Below, piece after piece: positions 36,615 through 50,699 of a stretch of 64,000 bases of DNA. The DNA is from Epiperipatus broadwayi (taxonomy: Eukaryota; Onychophora; Udeonychophora; Euonychophora; Peripatidae). The number at the start of each line of letters is the position of its first letter. The stretch's first letter is position 1. Below the pieces are notes generated by a model, which saw only the letters and a program-made list of their open reading frames with translations, did no database searches and was not told the DNA's origin. The stretch covers positions 10,003,100 to 10,067,099 of the forward strand of contig JAQFVV010000022.1 of the NCBI GenBank assembly GCA_028023455.1, read 5' to 3'. The position numbers were made by a program, and so were the translations under genes.

Positions 36615-39600
36615 TAATCACTAATGATGCTGAATTCAAAAGAAAAAATGTATTAGTTCCTATTTAAGTAAATAAAAATATTTCTTATTTTTTAATATCA
36701 TACCTATTATAAAGTTATTTTTATATTTTTTCCCCAATTTTCCAAACTTCAGGGGTGGCTTATATTCAAAGCAGTACAGTATTTCTAATATAGGTGTGTT
36801 TTTTTTTTTCATTTTGTTTCACTTTTTTTCCTCACATTACAATAAAAAAAATAAAGTTAATCATAAGACCAAATAATGATAAGTATTGCATTATATTAAC
36901 ACTGGTAAGCATGTGTGTGCATGTTTTTTGCAAACACTAACATTAATTCGACAATTCAGATTGCATATGATATTCTTTGTTCTCCAGCTATGAACAATTA
37001 AATATTAATTTACTGATAAATATTGGTTAACTTGATTATGTTCAGCCCATCTCAATACTGAATTTTCTGTGGGAATCCTCCACTATTGAAAAATCTTTCA
37101 GTGTCTCTCTATATCTGAAGTCTTCTTTCTATATGCTGGCTACTTTACCAAGGTTTATCTTTATCTTTTCCTTCTGTTATACTACAGTGACATTCATTTA
37201 TTGTTTCGCATTTATATATTCTAATTGGAAGAGTCTCTTATGCACTGGCAGTACTTTTGCTTACCATATCATGTTACTTTGGGTTTAAATCTAGATGAAA
37301 TGAATTTATTTTTTTTGTTTCAATTAGGCTTAGGATATTACTTTAAATAGACAACAAAATTGTCAACTGTTTCCTCTTCACATTACTCTATTTTTTTTTT
37401 TTCAGATTCATTTGTACCATTTCTTCATTAGAGTTAAGCGTAGTTAGGAGAAGCTTAAAGACTAATGATATAAGGACCCATACTAGTATAAATATAATGT
37501 GGAACAGTACAAATATAAGATTTTTTAAAATTATATAATAAGATTTAGCAGTTAGTTTTAAAAAATGTATTCTATTTATTTCAAACAGTGCTGAATGATA
37601 AAACTTTATACTATATTATAACAGTATATATTATACAAATAATAACAACAAACAATTATTAATAACTTTATATTTTGTTTGTGGAACTATTTCATTTTTC
37701 TCAGAAATGTTGCATGCTGTACAATTTTGGAATTAACCAATAAGTAGTTGAAATATGTATATTCAGTCCTTACTTAATGTGTTAAAGAAAAAACTAGCAG
37801 TTTTGCAAAAGTGAGAATTTTTTTTTTTAAATAAATGATAAATAATTTAATATTTGGAGTTTTTGAGGTTGGGGAGAAAGGCTTTTAAATCTTTTGCTTA
37901 AAGAATCAATTTTTAATTGTTACACAATTTCTCTGTTCTTGTTTTACCTTTTATCCAAAAATAGACACACATTTTTCAGTTAACAATGGATGTTTAGCTG
38001 TATTAGCTATACGAAATAAAAATTCTAAGTTGCCTGATTAGAATTGAAAAAAATCATAATTTTTCTTCACTTAGTTTTTATCCAATTATAGGTATGGCAG
38101 AAATATGTGCCACTATAAGACCCATATATGTATCTACTGGGAATGTTGATGCAAATAACCATTGAATAAGTTCATTATTTGATTATTCTTCATGATTTAA
38201 TGCAAGTGTTTCCTAAGAACCATATACTGTAGCCCACCTTTGTCAGTTCTGGTATATTAAACTACTGGTGAAATCCAAGCCAGTAAACCATTTAATTGTT
38301 GTTGTTTTTTATTATTCGATTGCAGTGCAAAGTTTTTAAGTAGATATAATTTTAAGTCAATGAACTTATTTTCTATCAGCCATATATATATAATGCACAT
38401 ACATATTCAAAATCACATAGTCTATAGTCCGCCATGTTTTATAAATAAGTCTTAGCCTATTGAAATCTTTCTATTGATTTTAGTAGAATGGTAAGATGAT
38501 ATATGTAAATTTATGTAAAACTCAATCTTTTTTATTCACTCAGTTATGTAAATTAAAACTGTAGTCTTTTTTTTTTTTTCGTTCCGAGTAAAATTGACTA
38601 GATTTAGGCATGAACTCCATATACGAATGATCTGGATTAAAACATATGCTCAACAGTATGGTATTATTAAACGAAGATTCATGAAATATTTAAAGTTCAT
38701 ACATTTTTTATAATTAAGATTTTTATTTTATTTTGCCCAAAGCAAAAATTTCCATAAGCTTCTGGATTTTTTTTTTTTTAAAAAAGTATTCTGTTTCTAG
38801 ATATATATAATAAAATAAAATTGTAATCATATGTATGTTTTGAGACAGTTTAACTTTATATGTCACCCAATTATTTCATATATAAGAACAAACTATATAT
38901 TGAGACAGAAAGAGACGAACTGGATCTATATTGTGGGTTGTAAAAAAATAATGAATGATTTATATGAAGTTTGAGTATCATTGTCCAGGACTATTAAAAT
39001 TTGGGTGTTGTTGTTTATGCTATAAAAATTCTATGAAGTCATGAAAAATAAATGAATTACAAAGGTAATAAAACTTTTTATCAACGTTATTTTATTGTCC
39101 CGCCTTCTACATTTCTACTGCCAAGCATCTTCTTCAGGGCTTATATGACTACTTATTACTTTAATTTTTTATGAGTTGCAATTTTATAATAATCAAAATA
39201 AATATAGTTATTTTTTGAATAATTAACATGTAAATATACATAAGTATGTACATACAGTTTTTCATTTGAGCATATATAAATGCATATGGTAACCCATCTG
39301 TCTGTCGGTTTAAGTCTAGATTTGAATATGGGTTTAGTAAAGATGAGTTTTTTCAACAGTTTGGGGTTTTTTGCATAGCAATTTTATGGTCAACCTTATA
39401 TAATATTGGTCAGGGAATGAATATTTAACTTTTCTTAGAAAATAAAATGAGTTGGAAATCATTATTAGACATTTGGCAAGCCTAATGAGTAGTGTTTTTT
39501 TTTTTCATGGTTTTTCTGTAAAGAGCTGTTTTATGGTATGCTATTTAGCCTGGAGAGTATTGCTTTTTTTTTTTTTCACCATTCTTCCGTAAAGGGTTGA

Positions 39601-42600
39601 GGGGGGGGGGGGTTGTTCTGTAGTAGGCTATTTAAAGGCTGCTTAACTTTTTCATCTATATAAAAATTATATATGTATATGTACTTTTTTCAAAAATTAT
39701 TATAAGCTCTCTTAAAAATTAATGTATTGTAATTCATAGCCCTGAAAAAACCTGTACTTAATTATACTTTGTATTCTGAACTCATATCCAAATTACTCGA
39801 TGCTAAATAAGAAAATAAATATAAAATTATTTTCAAGTAAAGCAATGTCCTACCACAAATGAATGTCTTCCAAATAAAAATGCTTATTTTCTGCTTACAT
39901 ATATTTTACAATACAATCGTGATTTAAACAAAATGTTAGGATAAATATTATGCTCATTTTTACATTATGTATATAAGCCCCTCCATCACCCTTTATTACC
40001 ATTCCAAACATTTGATAAAATGTTCCATTTTAATCCTTAATATATATTTGATATTTGGCAAAATTGTGAGAGGAATGTTTTTTTTTAATGATAAATTTTA
40101 ACATGTACTACTTACTATCAAATTAATTATAAGTCGTATATCTTTAGATTGTTTATATTTGATATATGAATGCAAGTCTCATTCAGAAAATGAGAATTTA
40201 TTTACTTATAATGCTTATGAAGTTATTTTGATTTGAAATCTCAAAATTTGTCATTCTTAAATGGGCCGCGTGTTAAGTTCAATGTCATTTTGTTATATTT
40301 TGTGGTTTTTTGAAATAAGAAAATTGTTAACGATGAATCTTTAATTTGTGTGTGCGTGTGTGTTTTGCTGATGTCATTTATGTGATTGTTTCAGAACATT
40401 TGGTCATTATGAGCATGAAATGAATTCAATTGTATTTTTTGATGACTAAGTTATACTTATTAGTAATCTTAATAAAGTGGGAGCATTTAGATTGAGGAAA
40501 ATGACAAGTGTGAGATACTTGAGCTTTAGAATAGTTTATAAAAGGATGGGATAGATTTGTGAGAGAATAGTTTTTTGTGAAGTTAGTGGTTTTATGTAGG
40601 TGTTCCATCTCAATAAACTAAGCGTAGATAATAATAAGTTGCAAGTTGTATTAGTTTGAGCTGACTGGAAATTATTGTGGAGCTAGCTGTTGAGGAATCA
40701 TTTTAAAAACAAAGCGAATAAGGATTTGCACAAATTTTAACTAAGCAGTTCAAGATAGGAAATTTTGGACTATCAAATGATTATAAAATAATTAAATATT
40801 TGGTTTATGAATAGGAAAAAAATATTAGGCATAATTCTTCTGATGGTGAAATTATAACAAGAAAGATAAATTTTATTGACAATTAGTGTTAAGCATCACA
40901 CGTTTATGATCAGAAAATAAAAATCATTAGTATATTGCATTTGCAAGGTAGATCTGTAATGCAAATGAGGAAAAGAGCAATTAATGCTGAGAACTATTAG
41001 AAAGATATAATGATAAAAGAAGTTGAACAGTAATTTGATTTAGTTTACTATATAGGATTTGCATAAGAATTTGGCAAGCCATATTAAAGTTTCCTCCAAG
41101 GATAATAATACTTAAATGATCAAAACTAGATTCATATCTTTATGGCAATATGATAGTTATAATTAAACATTTGAAAAAGAAAACTGTAATTGTATTGATT
41201 TGATATTCTTTACACTTAGGTTAACAAGAAAAAGCATCATAACTGTTAATATGGCTACTCTTGGCTCAGGTTATTTATTTTGTTGGTGTATATAAAATAT
41301 ATTTTTTATTTTATAAAACATCTTGCATATTATGACTTTGTCTTGGTGAAAATAACTATTCTTGGGTAGCTTTTAATGAAGTGAGAAATTTTAACAGTCT
41401 TTATAAGAACATTGTTTCTTCCAAAATTAATAGTTAAATGAATCTTAAAGGTTAAAATTTGGTTATGGAATTTTTATTATTATTTCCAACTAGATTTTAA
41501 AATATTTGTTGATTGTTTTACAATTATCTGAATCAGGTACTTATATTAACAATTAATGTTGGCAAACAGGATGTAATAGTTGATCAAATGGTAAATGACG
41601 TTAGTGTTTGCTTCATTATATATTAGATTAATAGTTTGGCCATTTCTACAGCGTCATTGATACTATCCTCTGTATTTTTTTTTATTTGCAAACAACTAAA
41701 GATTTTATTATTACTGGAAAAATATAGGTTAGATGTAAGAGCAATATCTATTTATCATTTTATGTTAGATTCTATGATTACATCTGCGATTAAATTATCA
41801 AATTTAGCATGTAATGCAATATTTTTACTGGGTAGTGCTGAGAAGCACCATGACCTACTCTTGAACAAGAAGTTAGATCATATGGTAGGTATGATGTAAA
41901 TTCAGTTGGACATTGTCCAGACATTGTTTGGAAAGTGTTAAATCTGAAACCTGATAAAACATGAATATTCTTTCCATGTACAGTGAGATTAGGATTTTTG
42001 GAAATATAATAAATGCTCTTGAAATTAATTTGTCCAATTGTCATGTCAATCCTGAAATTTTTTTGCCATCTGGAGTTAGACTCTGATGACACAATGGTAT
42101 AGGAAGCAAATATGACAATGTATTCAATTTGAAAGTAGTGATTTATTATTGAATTATTCTATTGTTAACCAATGCCATATTTTAATAAAGCTGGGAAAAT
42201 ATTATGATGTCTATGTTTTACCATATTCTTTTATTGTTAGTTTTTTTAATATCAAGTATTTTGTTTAGTTTGGGAAAATTATGGCTGTAGTTGTAGATGG
42301 TGTTACTAAATCTGACTATAGCCAATTAATACAATTAAAAGGCATTATTAGATTGCTGTTCAATGTCATTTTAAAAGATGTAGATCTGAAATTTCTAGGT
42401 TATCAAGGTTATCTATATTTATCATATTTTTTTTTCTTTAATTCGCCATCCCCAAGGATTATTCTGGAGCAGTCAAAAGTATGAATGTTAAAACAGATTT
42501 TACGTTATTATTTACAGCATTACTTTTATATCATTTTTGATAAGTTTTAATAATGTTGTGGTTAGATTTTTGAAAGAGAAAAAATATCCATTAAACACAT

Positions 42601-42815
42601 ATTCATACTATTTTAAATTTTAGTACAAATGTCTATTAAACCAAGGATATCAAATGATAGATTTTTAAAAAAAAATATCTATACTATGTGTCATAGCAAC
42701 ATATTTTACCTATGGAAAATAATGGAGAAATAATATATATATAGGAGCAATAAGAAATATATAAAATCTATCTAAATGATATATAAATACAATTTTACTG
42801 ATATATATGCACACA
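36615..42815. other. Long A+T-rich non-coding stretch
   Basis: About 6.2 kb without a gene I can name. Two overlapping ORFs on opposite strands at 41636-41899 (+) and 41790-42092 (-) are unassigned; the region 40400-42500 has fewer simple runs than its surroundings and might hide a very old retroelement, but no motif is convincing. Confidence 0.4.
39493..39645. repeat. Two tandem copies of a poly-T/GTAAAG unit with a G12 tract
   Basis: A run of T followed by CAtgg..TTTCTGTAAAG..GCTATTTAG.CTG at 39493-39563 is repeated with changes at 39564-39645 (CACCATTCTTCCGTAAAG.. GGCTATTTAAAGGCTG). Only the second unit carries the G12 tract (39601-39612). Confidence 0.6.
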
Positions 42816-42819
42816 CCCA

Positions 42820-42913
42820 CACAATTACTTATCTATACTACTGCTGATATTTTAACCAGAGATTAATTTCTTCTGGTTGAAATATTAGCAGCTGTATGGA
42901 CAAATAATTGTGT
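42820..42913. repeat. Small imperfect foldback element
   Basis: ACACAATTACTTATCTATAC..GCTGATATTTTAACCAGA on the left pairs with TCTGGTTGAAATATTAGC..TGGACAAATAATTGTGT on the right around a ~10-base loop. It has the form of a short MITE; single copy in this window. Confidence 0.75.
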
Positions 42914-42919
42914 TTTATA

Positions 42920-44470
42920 TATACACACATAAACATTACAATGTAATAGAATTTTTTTCTATGTAATAATCTTATTAAAGTTTCATTTATGAAGCAGCCA
43001 GACAGCAAACAATTAAAACTGGTAATACATGCTGAAACTGTAATATTTGTTTGACTTAGTTAAATCAAAAGTGGATTTATATTTTTAACTTGCACTGCTA
43101 GTTTTGGTTGATTATTCCTGGGTATATCATACCTCAAACTTTATCTAATTAATTCCCTTATGTTTCATAATTTACATCTATAAGTCTGTGAAAATCTTTA
43201 AATTGATTTGCTCCTGTAATGGGTGCTATTGGAAAGAACTATGCCTTGCAGTGAATACATTATTCATCTCTTAGTCTAGCTATGTACTTCATTGTACTTA
43301 GGAAAAAAAGTCTTTAAATAGCCTCCTGTATTATTCAGGATAACTGACTGCTTGACATTGAGAGCTGTTGAAAGATTTTTTCTTTTCTGCTTACTTTCTA
43401 CATAAGAATAAACTAGATACCAATTTTCCAAACAATAATTGAATTGCTAATTAGAATGGCCTTATTATTGCTACTTCAAATATATTCTAAACCTGCTTGA
43501 AACATGAAATTAATTCCACTTTTGAACCTCCACATTATGGGTATAGCAGGCAAATGTTCTAATTATCTAGAGATTTTTCGATACACCATTCTATGATGTG
43601 CAGAAAGTGACAAGCAAATTGCAGTCTATCACTTTATGTTGCTTATGTTTTCATTTGATCACAGTATTACCTATTTATTTAGGCTATTTGTGGAAATATG
43701 GAATCGTAAAAAGAGATGTAATAAACCTTTCATCATCTGTTGGACTGATCACTGAAGTGTTAGTACTTTTCCTAGAGATTGTCGTGGAATATGAAATTCA
43801 CATTCCAGATAAGTCAAGTAGATGTCGTAATGGTTTTTAATATTTACTACTTGCTATTATTTGTTTATAATATTTTAATTAGCTGAACGTGTGTGTGCGT
43901 GCATACAAACAAAACTACTGTAAAAAAAAAAAGTCTAACTTTGACATTTGCGTTTGAGAATCTTTTCAAGTGTTCTTAGTGATTAATGAATTGAAAATTT
44001 GACATTTAACCAGGCATATTCAAATCACCATTTTTACATTAAGAGAAATCAGTTTGTAAGCCCGATCGTAAACATGACCTCTCTAGTGAAATAATTATTA
44101 AAATGATTGTATCATTTTGTCTTATTGATTATCTTTTTTTAAAAAAAAAAATTCATGATTTTACTTTTTAAATATATGTAGGCTGATAATTTTACGCTCG
44201 ATTTCATTTACCATCTAATATTTTTTTTATAATAAAAGTTATGACTTCAATACAAAATTAAAATGTAAAAACTAAGATTTCATTATTTTAAAATATAGTT
44301 GTTGACAAATTTTTATGGTAATAGGATCAATGATTTGTTGGGGAGTGGGCCAATATATCCATCATAATACGATTTTGGGATCTACCCCTTTGTTAACTCA
44401 GATAATTTGGCACATTCTATAGTATTATTAAAAATAATAAAAGTATTATCTGTATAAAAATGATTTACAA
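42920..44470. other. Non-coding sequence
   Basis: No gene is recognised; the 80-residue ORF at 43598-43840 has no domain or splice context that I can support. Confidence 0.4.
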
Positions 44471-44474
44471 AATA

Positions 44475-44575
44475 AAAAAAATCAAATGGTCAGTTACTCA
44501 AGAGGACATGATATTTGAGAACTTAGAATAACTGATCCTGGAACTCTTAACTTTACCACAGTGCTAAATGGTACG
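44475..44575 (-). mobile_element. SINE family C copy
   Basis: AAATGGTCAGTTACTCAAGA, GGACATGATATTTGAG, and TGGAACTCTTAACTTTACCAC..GTGCTAAATGG. The last blocks correspond on the minus strand to a GTGGTAAAG A-box region and the anticodon-arm segment of the family. Confidence 0.65.
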
Positions 44576-44801
44576 TCTTTTGTTATTTTATAATAAAATA
44601 TGGTAGTAAACGATGGTTATTTTCTCAGGAGATTTATAATGTTTGAGACCTCTAGTGGCAAGTTGAGGTATCAGTTTCATTCACTTGATCAAACTGACAC
44701 TTTTTATTTGTTGAGTATTTGTCACTCTTTCATTGTGCTAAACTACACAGAATATAAAAAATTGATTTTACAAAAATACAATTATTATTAATTAAACAAA
44801 T

Positions 44802-44945
44802 AATCAAATGGATTTTTTCTGCATGGAAGTTCATAAGATTTTTGAGGATTGGAAGGAATGGAGAATTGGACTGCAACCTATGGTCCTTGAGCTCTAGTGT
44901 CTGCTACTCTATCATTGCATCAAATCTCATAAGGCTATAAAGTTT
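44802..44945 (-). mobile_element. SINE family C copy
   Basis: AAATAATCAAATGGATTTTT at the left, then TTGGACTGCAACCTATGGTCC, TTGAGCTCTAGTGTCTGC and TCATTGCATCAAATCTC. It lies about 230 bases from the preceding copy in the same orientation. Confidence 0.6.
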
Positions 44946-45232
44946 TACAAAACTAAACAAACCAGTTTTAAGCAGTAATCGGGGTAGAGAAAAGTGAATT
45001 TGATATTCTTAAAATTAAAAAGATAACAAAATTCACACATGCTATAAACAAATTTTAATGTAATTTTTTCTGATTTATTTTTATATCCAAGAATTCAGTA
45101 ATGACATTAAAATCTTATTTGCCTGTATTTAAGAGGGTTTTTCCCCTCTTGATGGCTGCAGAAATTATTTTAGAAATTGAACCTGTGGTCATGCCATTTC
45201 TTTTTCATAAAATATTACATATTCACTCTGTA

Positions 45233-45648
45233 TTCTGCCCATCCATCTTTTGTATAATTAAATGGACATATTGAGGTCCTATATGTGATGGGTCAGACTG
45301 ATTTAAGGTCAACATGGGTATGATAATAATATTGGCATCATCAAACACTGTGAGCATTTCATCCTCAGATTTTCAATGATATGGATGACTGAAGAGTTGG
45401 AGAGTGGAGAAGATTGAAGCTTGTCCATTAAAGTTTGAAGATTTGCTATCTTAATATAAACTGAGCAATGATTGTATATAAATGTTGTAGATGGTGATCT
45501 GGACCAACTGATGAGTGCTGGTTCAGCATGAAATATATCTATTGGAGATCATTTATTTTTTTCACATGTATGTGGTCATGTATATCAGTTGTGTAAGATG
45601 GATTGGATAGGTGTGGTGAGTTTGAAAGTCTGAGTTCAAGTACCTTAT
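45233..45648. mobile_element. Repeat Rep-A, inverted, full length
   Basis: A complete reverse-oriented copy from TCTGCCCATCCATC to GTCTGAGTTCAAGTACC. It includes GGTCAACATGGGT and TGCTGGTTCAGCATGAAAT, the same blocks as the other copies. Confidence 0.8.
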
Positions 45649-45910
45649 AATTGTTATTTCTATTATACATTTAAGATATTGAAAAGTAAATACCTTAATA
45701 AATGTAAGGAAATAAAATTGTTATATTTATTGCACAATCTTTATTTAAACTATGTAATCAATTTTTGAGTAACAAGTCTTTCGTTCTAAAGCTATGTATT
45801 GGCCTTCTCTGTGACACAGAAAAAAATCTGTCATATAATAGCAAAGCTTTATCAATACAATATTTGAAAATAACTGAAATACATACAGGCTTATTATATA
45901 CCTGTATCAA

Positions 45911-46313
45911 TATATAGGGTATATGACCATAGACTTTCACATGACCTACCACTCTCCACTCTATCTCATAACACTGATATACTTGAACACATATATGTAG
46001 AAAAGATAAATAATCACCAATATATGTATTTCATGCTAAACCAGCAATCATCAATCTGAATTATCATCTCTATACATATATGCAATAAGTGCTCAGATAT
46101 ATATTAAGATACCCAATCTTTATACTTTAATGGACATGCTTCAAATCCACTCCAACTCTTCAGCCATCCATCCAATTGAAAATCTGATGATGGAACGCTC
46201 AAAAGTCACCTGGAGGCTGAAATTCTCATCACACCCATGTTGACCTAAAGTTAATCTGTCCCCTCATGTACAGGGCATAATCCATTTAATACATATATGA
46301 GGGATGGGCAGAC
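45911..46313. mobile_element. Repeat Rep-A, forward, full length, in long direct repeats
   Basis: A full copy from TATAGGGTATATGACC to GAGGGATGGGCAGAC. It is bracketed by similar ~35-base segments: TAACTGAAATACATACAGGC..TATACCTGTAT before it (45871-45907) and TAACTGAAATACAGG..TTATTATGTACCTATAT after it (46328-46361). It lies tail to tail with the inverted copy 260 bases upstream. Confidence 0.8.
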
Positions 46314-46364
46314 ATCTCTACTATGTAATAACTGAAATACAGGTTTATTATGTACCTATATAAT

Positions 46365-47054
46365 GTTTGAAAATGAATGTATGTTTACTAAAATGCCAGT
46401 GATTTGAATTAATAATCATGTACCATACTGTTAAATTTTTTTTATGGCTGACTATGTTACGAATTATTTTTTTTATGGCTGACTATATTTGAGGGGAAGG
46501 GGGAGGGGCATCATATTTTGAGTTTCAAAAATCTTGGTAATGACATTGTTTGATTTTGTCTCTCAGTGAATGATTTTTAATGTAATTAATATTATAAATA
46601 AAACTGCACTTGGAATTATAGTTCTGGGTTTTTAGCTACTGAAAAAAAAGTTTTTCTATAAGGTCAATAGTAAAAGAAATTAGCACCACCTAAATTATTT
46701 TCACCAAATGAATGCCGAAATGCCAAATGATAAATATCAAACATTCAATGGGTGGCCGAAAAAAAACTATTTTTATTATTTATAAAATGTTTTGTGCTAA
46801 CCTAGTTGTTTTTAATTAATTTGTCTCAATTTCTTGAGTGCTTTTTTTTTTTTATATATAAGGATAATGGAATTTTAAATAATATCTCATTAGACGATGT
46901 TATTTCTGTAGAAATTATTACCAACAAAACATCACATGTTATTTTCATCTTTTAGAATATTTCTCTTCACTCTACTTCAGAGCGTCTATTTACCAAGGAC
47001 GTGAATATAATAGCACTATTATTTATTATTCATTGATTATTCAAGCTTACAATA
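46365..47054. other. Non-coding sequence
   Basis: Nothing firmly recognised; a diverged TCATTGATTATTCAAGCTTAC fragment near 47030 belongs to the repeat also seen at 16.0 and 49.7 kb. Confidence 0.4.
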
Positions 47055-47084
47055 AATGACTCTGTGCTAGAAAGTAGATGCTCT

Positions 47085-48450
47085 TGAAAGTATATCATCT
47101 TTTTCAACCACTATTGATCCATTGCAGGATGAAATCTCTCCAAGTTCAATCCATCTTCTCTGATCTCTAGCCTCTCTTCTCCACATCACACCAGCACACT
47201 TTTTTATTTCATTCATCCATCTCACATGTGATCTCTTTTTAGGTCTTTTACAACCTCTTGGAATCCAGTTTAAGATTTCAACTGTCCATCTATTATCATC
47301 TCTTCTAGCAATATGTCTAGCCCAACTCCACATCAGTCTCTCAATTTTTTCATTAATGTCGATAACAGTTGCTTGTTTTATCACCCATATATTTTGTTTT
47401 TGATTTCTTCTTATTTATAATATGGATCTCTCTTTACTTTGTTGAGTTGTCTGAAGCCTCTAATATTGCTCTTCTGTTAAGTGTCCAAGTCTCAAATACA
47501 TAAGTAAAATAGGTAAAACACATTAATTAAAAAACCTTCCTTTTCAAACAGATAGAAATATTTCCTTTTAATATTAAATTATTTTTACCAAAATCACTCT
47601 TACCAAGTCTAATTCTATGATTAATTCCATCCATGTTTTCATCTGTAGTAATAACTGACCAAGATATATGTAGTTGTTAACTTCTTTTAACTTATCGTTA
47701 TCAATCTTTATTTTCTTCTTTTGAGAAAATTCCATTGAACCTTACTTTAGTCTTTTTAGTATTTATCTTTCATCTGATAACCCATGCAATATTTCCTGAA
47801 GTCCTAAAGCATTATTTGCAAAATCAATTACATTATCTATAAAATCTGGATGACATAAACAATCTCCATTTACTTTTATTTTCTTAGCTTTCCATTTTAT
47901 CCCACAAAATACTACTTGCAAAACTGCTGTAAAAAATTTTGGAGATATGGCATCACCCTGTCATATACCCTTCTCAATGTTAATTTTCCTACTATCATTA
48001 AGAAGTCTAACTGTTGTTGTTGCATTTTTGTAAATATATTTTTAGAATATCCTGGATCTATACCTTGATGATCCAATGCTTTAATCACTAAAGAAATGCT
48101 TATAAAATCAAATGCCTTTTCGTAATCTACAAATCCAAAGCATAATGGCAACTCATATTCATTGGTTCTTTTTATAACTTCTCTTAGTATTTGGATATGA
48201 TCCAACATATTAAAACCACTTTTAAATCCAATTTGTTCTTTTGATTGGTTGAAATCCAAAATTTGTTGCAGATGAATTGTTATCTTTGTAAAAAAAAATT
48301 AATAGAACTGATAAAAGACTAATAAATCTATAATTTCTAATGTCTTCTTTATTACCTTTTTAAAATATTATTAAAATACTGCATTCTTCCAATTATCTGG
48401 TACATCTTTATTATTTAGACATTTGGTATATAACCTGATTTTTTCTGATG
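47085..48450 (-). pseudogene. RTE-type non-LTR reverse transcriptase, decayed, minus strand
   Basis: The longest retrotransposon remnant. On the minus strand, from about 48450 downwards, it shows DVPDNWKNAVF, NYRFISLLSV, QSKEQIGFKSGFNMLDHIQI, LCFGFVDYEKAFD (RT motif with the first catalytic Asp), then a PDFIDNVIDFA stretch where the FADD box should be (second Asp now Asn), NNYIYLGQL, and the C-terminal WSWARHIARRDDNRW and IPRGCKRPKKRSHVRWMNEI blocks. Frameshifts and stops are frequent and the endonuclease part is absent, so it is 5' truncated close to the microsatellite at 48.5 kb. The family is widespread in animals. Confidence 0.9.
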
Positions 48451-48545
48451 GTGTTTTACAAAGAATATAATGAAATATTAAGTGTTTACTGAAATGGCAA
48501 TATGAAAGGAAGCCTGGAAAACATGTTTTTGTTTTTTTATTTTTA

Positions 48546-48917
<372 letters not shown>

Positions 48918-48954
48918 TTGCATTGGAAAAGTCTGTTTGAATCATTCCTAATAT

Positions 48955-49080
48955 TTGAAAAATAATCAAATGGTTATTCACATCTGAAGATTATGTGCCA
49001 TTCATGTATCAGAAAGTGAGAAGTTGAGATTTGATTCAGGAATATTTAATTTTTGAGTCTATACACTTTTACCATTTCAA
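48955..49080 (-). mobile_element. SINE family C copy
   Basis: AATAATCAAATGGTTATTCAC opens it, followed by GATTATGTGCCATTCATG, AGTTGAGATTTGATTC and ATTTTTGAGTCTATACACTTTTACC in B-to-A-box order for the minus strand. Confidence 0.6.
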
Positions 49081-49481
49081 AAGCTTATTTATTATAGCAA
49101 TATTATATAAATTCAGAGTCTAAAGGATATACAAAATATTTGAAGGAAGAGAAATCATTCACGCAAGATAATTATCTAAGTTAGTATCAGCAATGAGAAT
49201 GAAGAATTTTGCATATGTGATGAAGATTATAATATCATTCAGTCAGCTTTTAAAGACAGTCCAATAAGAGAGTTTGCTAGTATTATTCCACCAAAGACTA
49301 CTGGAAAGAAGAAGAAAAGAAAAAAAGATTGAGGGAAAAAAAACACAACAAGAAAAACAGTCTTCTAAACGAGATTTTTTAAAAAAGATCAAATTTGTTC
49401 ATTCATACAACAGTTATTCTATATGTAGGAAAAACTCTATTTCTACTTATCAAGCTGATTTGTATTTCATTTTTTTAGTTT

Positions 49482-49712
49482 GATAGGTAAAATGGAGTTA
49501 ATGATGGTTTCTGGCTGCATTCCTTCCAACTTTGATTACAGAATTTCATTGATAGAGATAGATGCCAGAAATCATTCTAAAAATGAGGATTTAAATATTA
49601 AAAGTTGAGATTCTATTTGTAACTGGAAATCATATCTGGTAATCACTGATTACTCAAGCTTACTCTATGTGATGCTAGAGTAGAAAGTTACTCTTGTTGA
49701 GGTAGGGGTTTG
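49482..49712. repeat. Old dispersed repeat, first of two tandem copies
   Basis: Blocks GGTAAAATGGAGTTAATG, TTCCAACTTTGATTAC and TAATCACTGATTACTCAAGC, then GATGCTAGAGTAGAAAG recur in the following copy and in part near 16.0, 54.0 and 61.0 kb. A minus-strand GGATTTGAAT-type B-box-like motif suggests another tRNA-derived SINE, but this is weak. Confidence 0.5.
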
Positions 49713-49789
49713 TTGATATTAAAGTTAAAATGTACAATTACTTGATTTCAGATCTATATAAATGCTCAAACAGATTGACTTGGATTCAA

Positions 49790-50010
49790 AACCTTAGACT
49801 AATTTGAAGTAGGTAAAATGGAATTAAAGTTTTCCAGACACATATCAGGATTTCTTTCAACTTTGCATGCTAACTCCCACTGATAAATACAAAAGCTGGA
49901 TAGTTTGAATATCCTGATTTAGATACTAAGAATAGAGAATTTATATGTGTCTGATAACCACTGATTATTCAGGTTACACTAGAGAACTAATCTTGTCATA
50001 TTGCTTAAGC
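49790..50010. repeat. Old dispersed repeat, second tandem copy
   Basis: GGATTCAAAACC, GTAGGTAAAATGGAATTAAA, TTTCAACTTTGCATGC, GATAACCACTGATTATTCAGG and ACTAGAGAAC follow the order of the preceding copy. Confidence 0.5.
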
Positions 50011-50344
50011 TATATATTTGATAATTTGTTATTATTTTAATTAACTAATTTTTAATTTTAGTATTTAAAGTTATTTTGGATTCATTTTCAGTTCATGACT
50101 TTCATTTTTCACATAAATATGTGAAATGTTACTATAGCTACCTGATGAATCTCATGAAGTATGACGTACTTGATTTAATATTATTTTTATTATTTTGGGA
50201 ATGTTAGTAGAGATAGTTTTGCATATTATTTAATTTTTGATTCTCAGTTTGTAATTTATTTTTTTTTTTTTTAAATTTTGTATTCAGTTGGTCAATAATT
50301 TGACCAGCTGTTTGTTTATTTACTAGAGTAACTATTAATTGTTC

Positions 50345-50560
50345 CAAAACAGTAGCAAACTCTCCATATAGTAGTGCCACCTAGTGCAAGCTTTAGAAAT
50401 CAAGGGATTCAAGAAGGTTTATGCATAAAATTCCTATCTAATGTCTACTCATCCAATATCTTCAGACTAGTTTCTAGCTTGTGGCTTATATCAATGAGAA
50501 GCCTTGGATCTGAGATCTCTGCACCTAGAATCTTAGAGTCTAATACAACCCTCTAGCAGC
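50345..50560. mobile_element. Hairpin repeat Rep-B, copy 3 (one arm)
   Basis: It begins CAAAACAGTAGCAAACTCTC and continues through TAGTGCCACCTAGTGCAAGC, TTTATGCATAAAATTCC and GACTAGTTTCTAGCTTGTGG as in copy 2. The matching right arm is absent, so it is a partial copy. The ORF at 50374-50556 lies inside it and is chance. Confidence 0.75.
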
Positions 50561-50699
50561 CACCTTTTACCTTTTTAATTAGTATAAATCTATGAGTTCA
50601 AAATGAAAACACAGTAATGTTTTCAATCCAAGCTCATTCATTTGGATTCTTCTAATATCAATAGTCACCATAATCCCATGGGAAGGAATGATGTTAATC

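Noticed and set aside
41636-42092. Overlapping ORFs of 87 (+) and 100 (-) residues
   Set aside because: No recognisable domain, and opposite-strand overlap without splice signals is what chance gives in such DNA.
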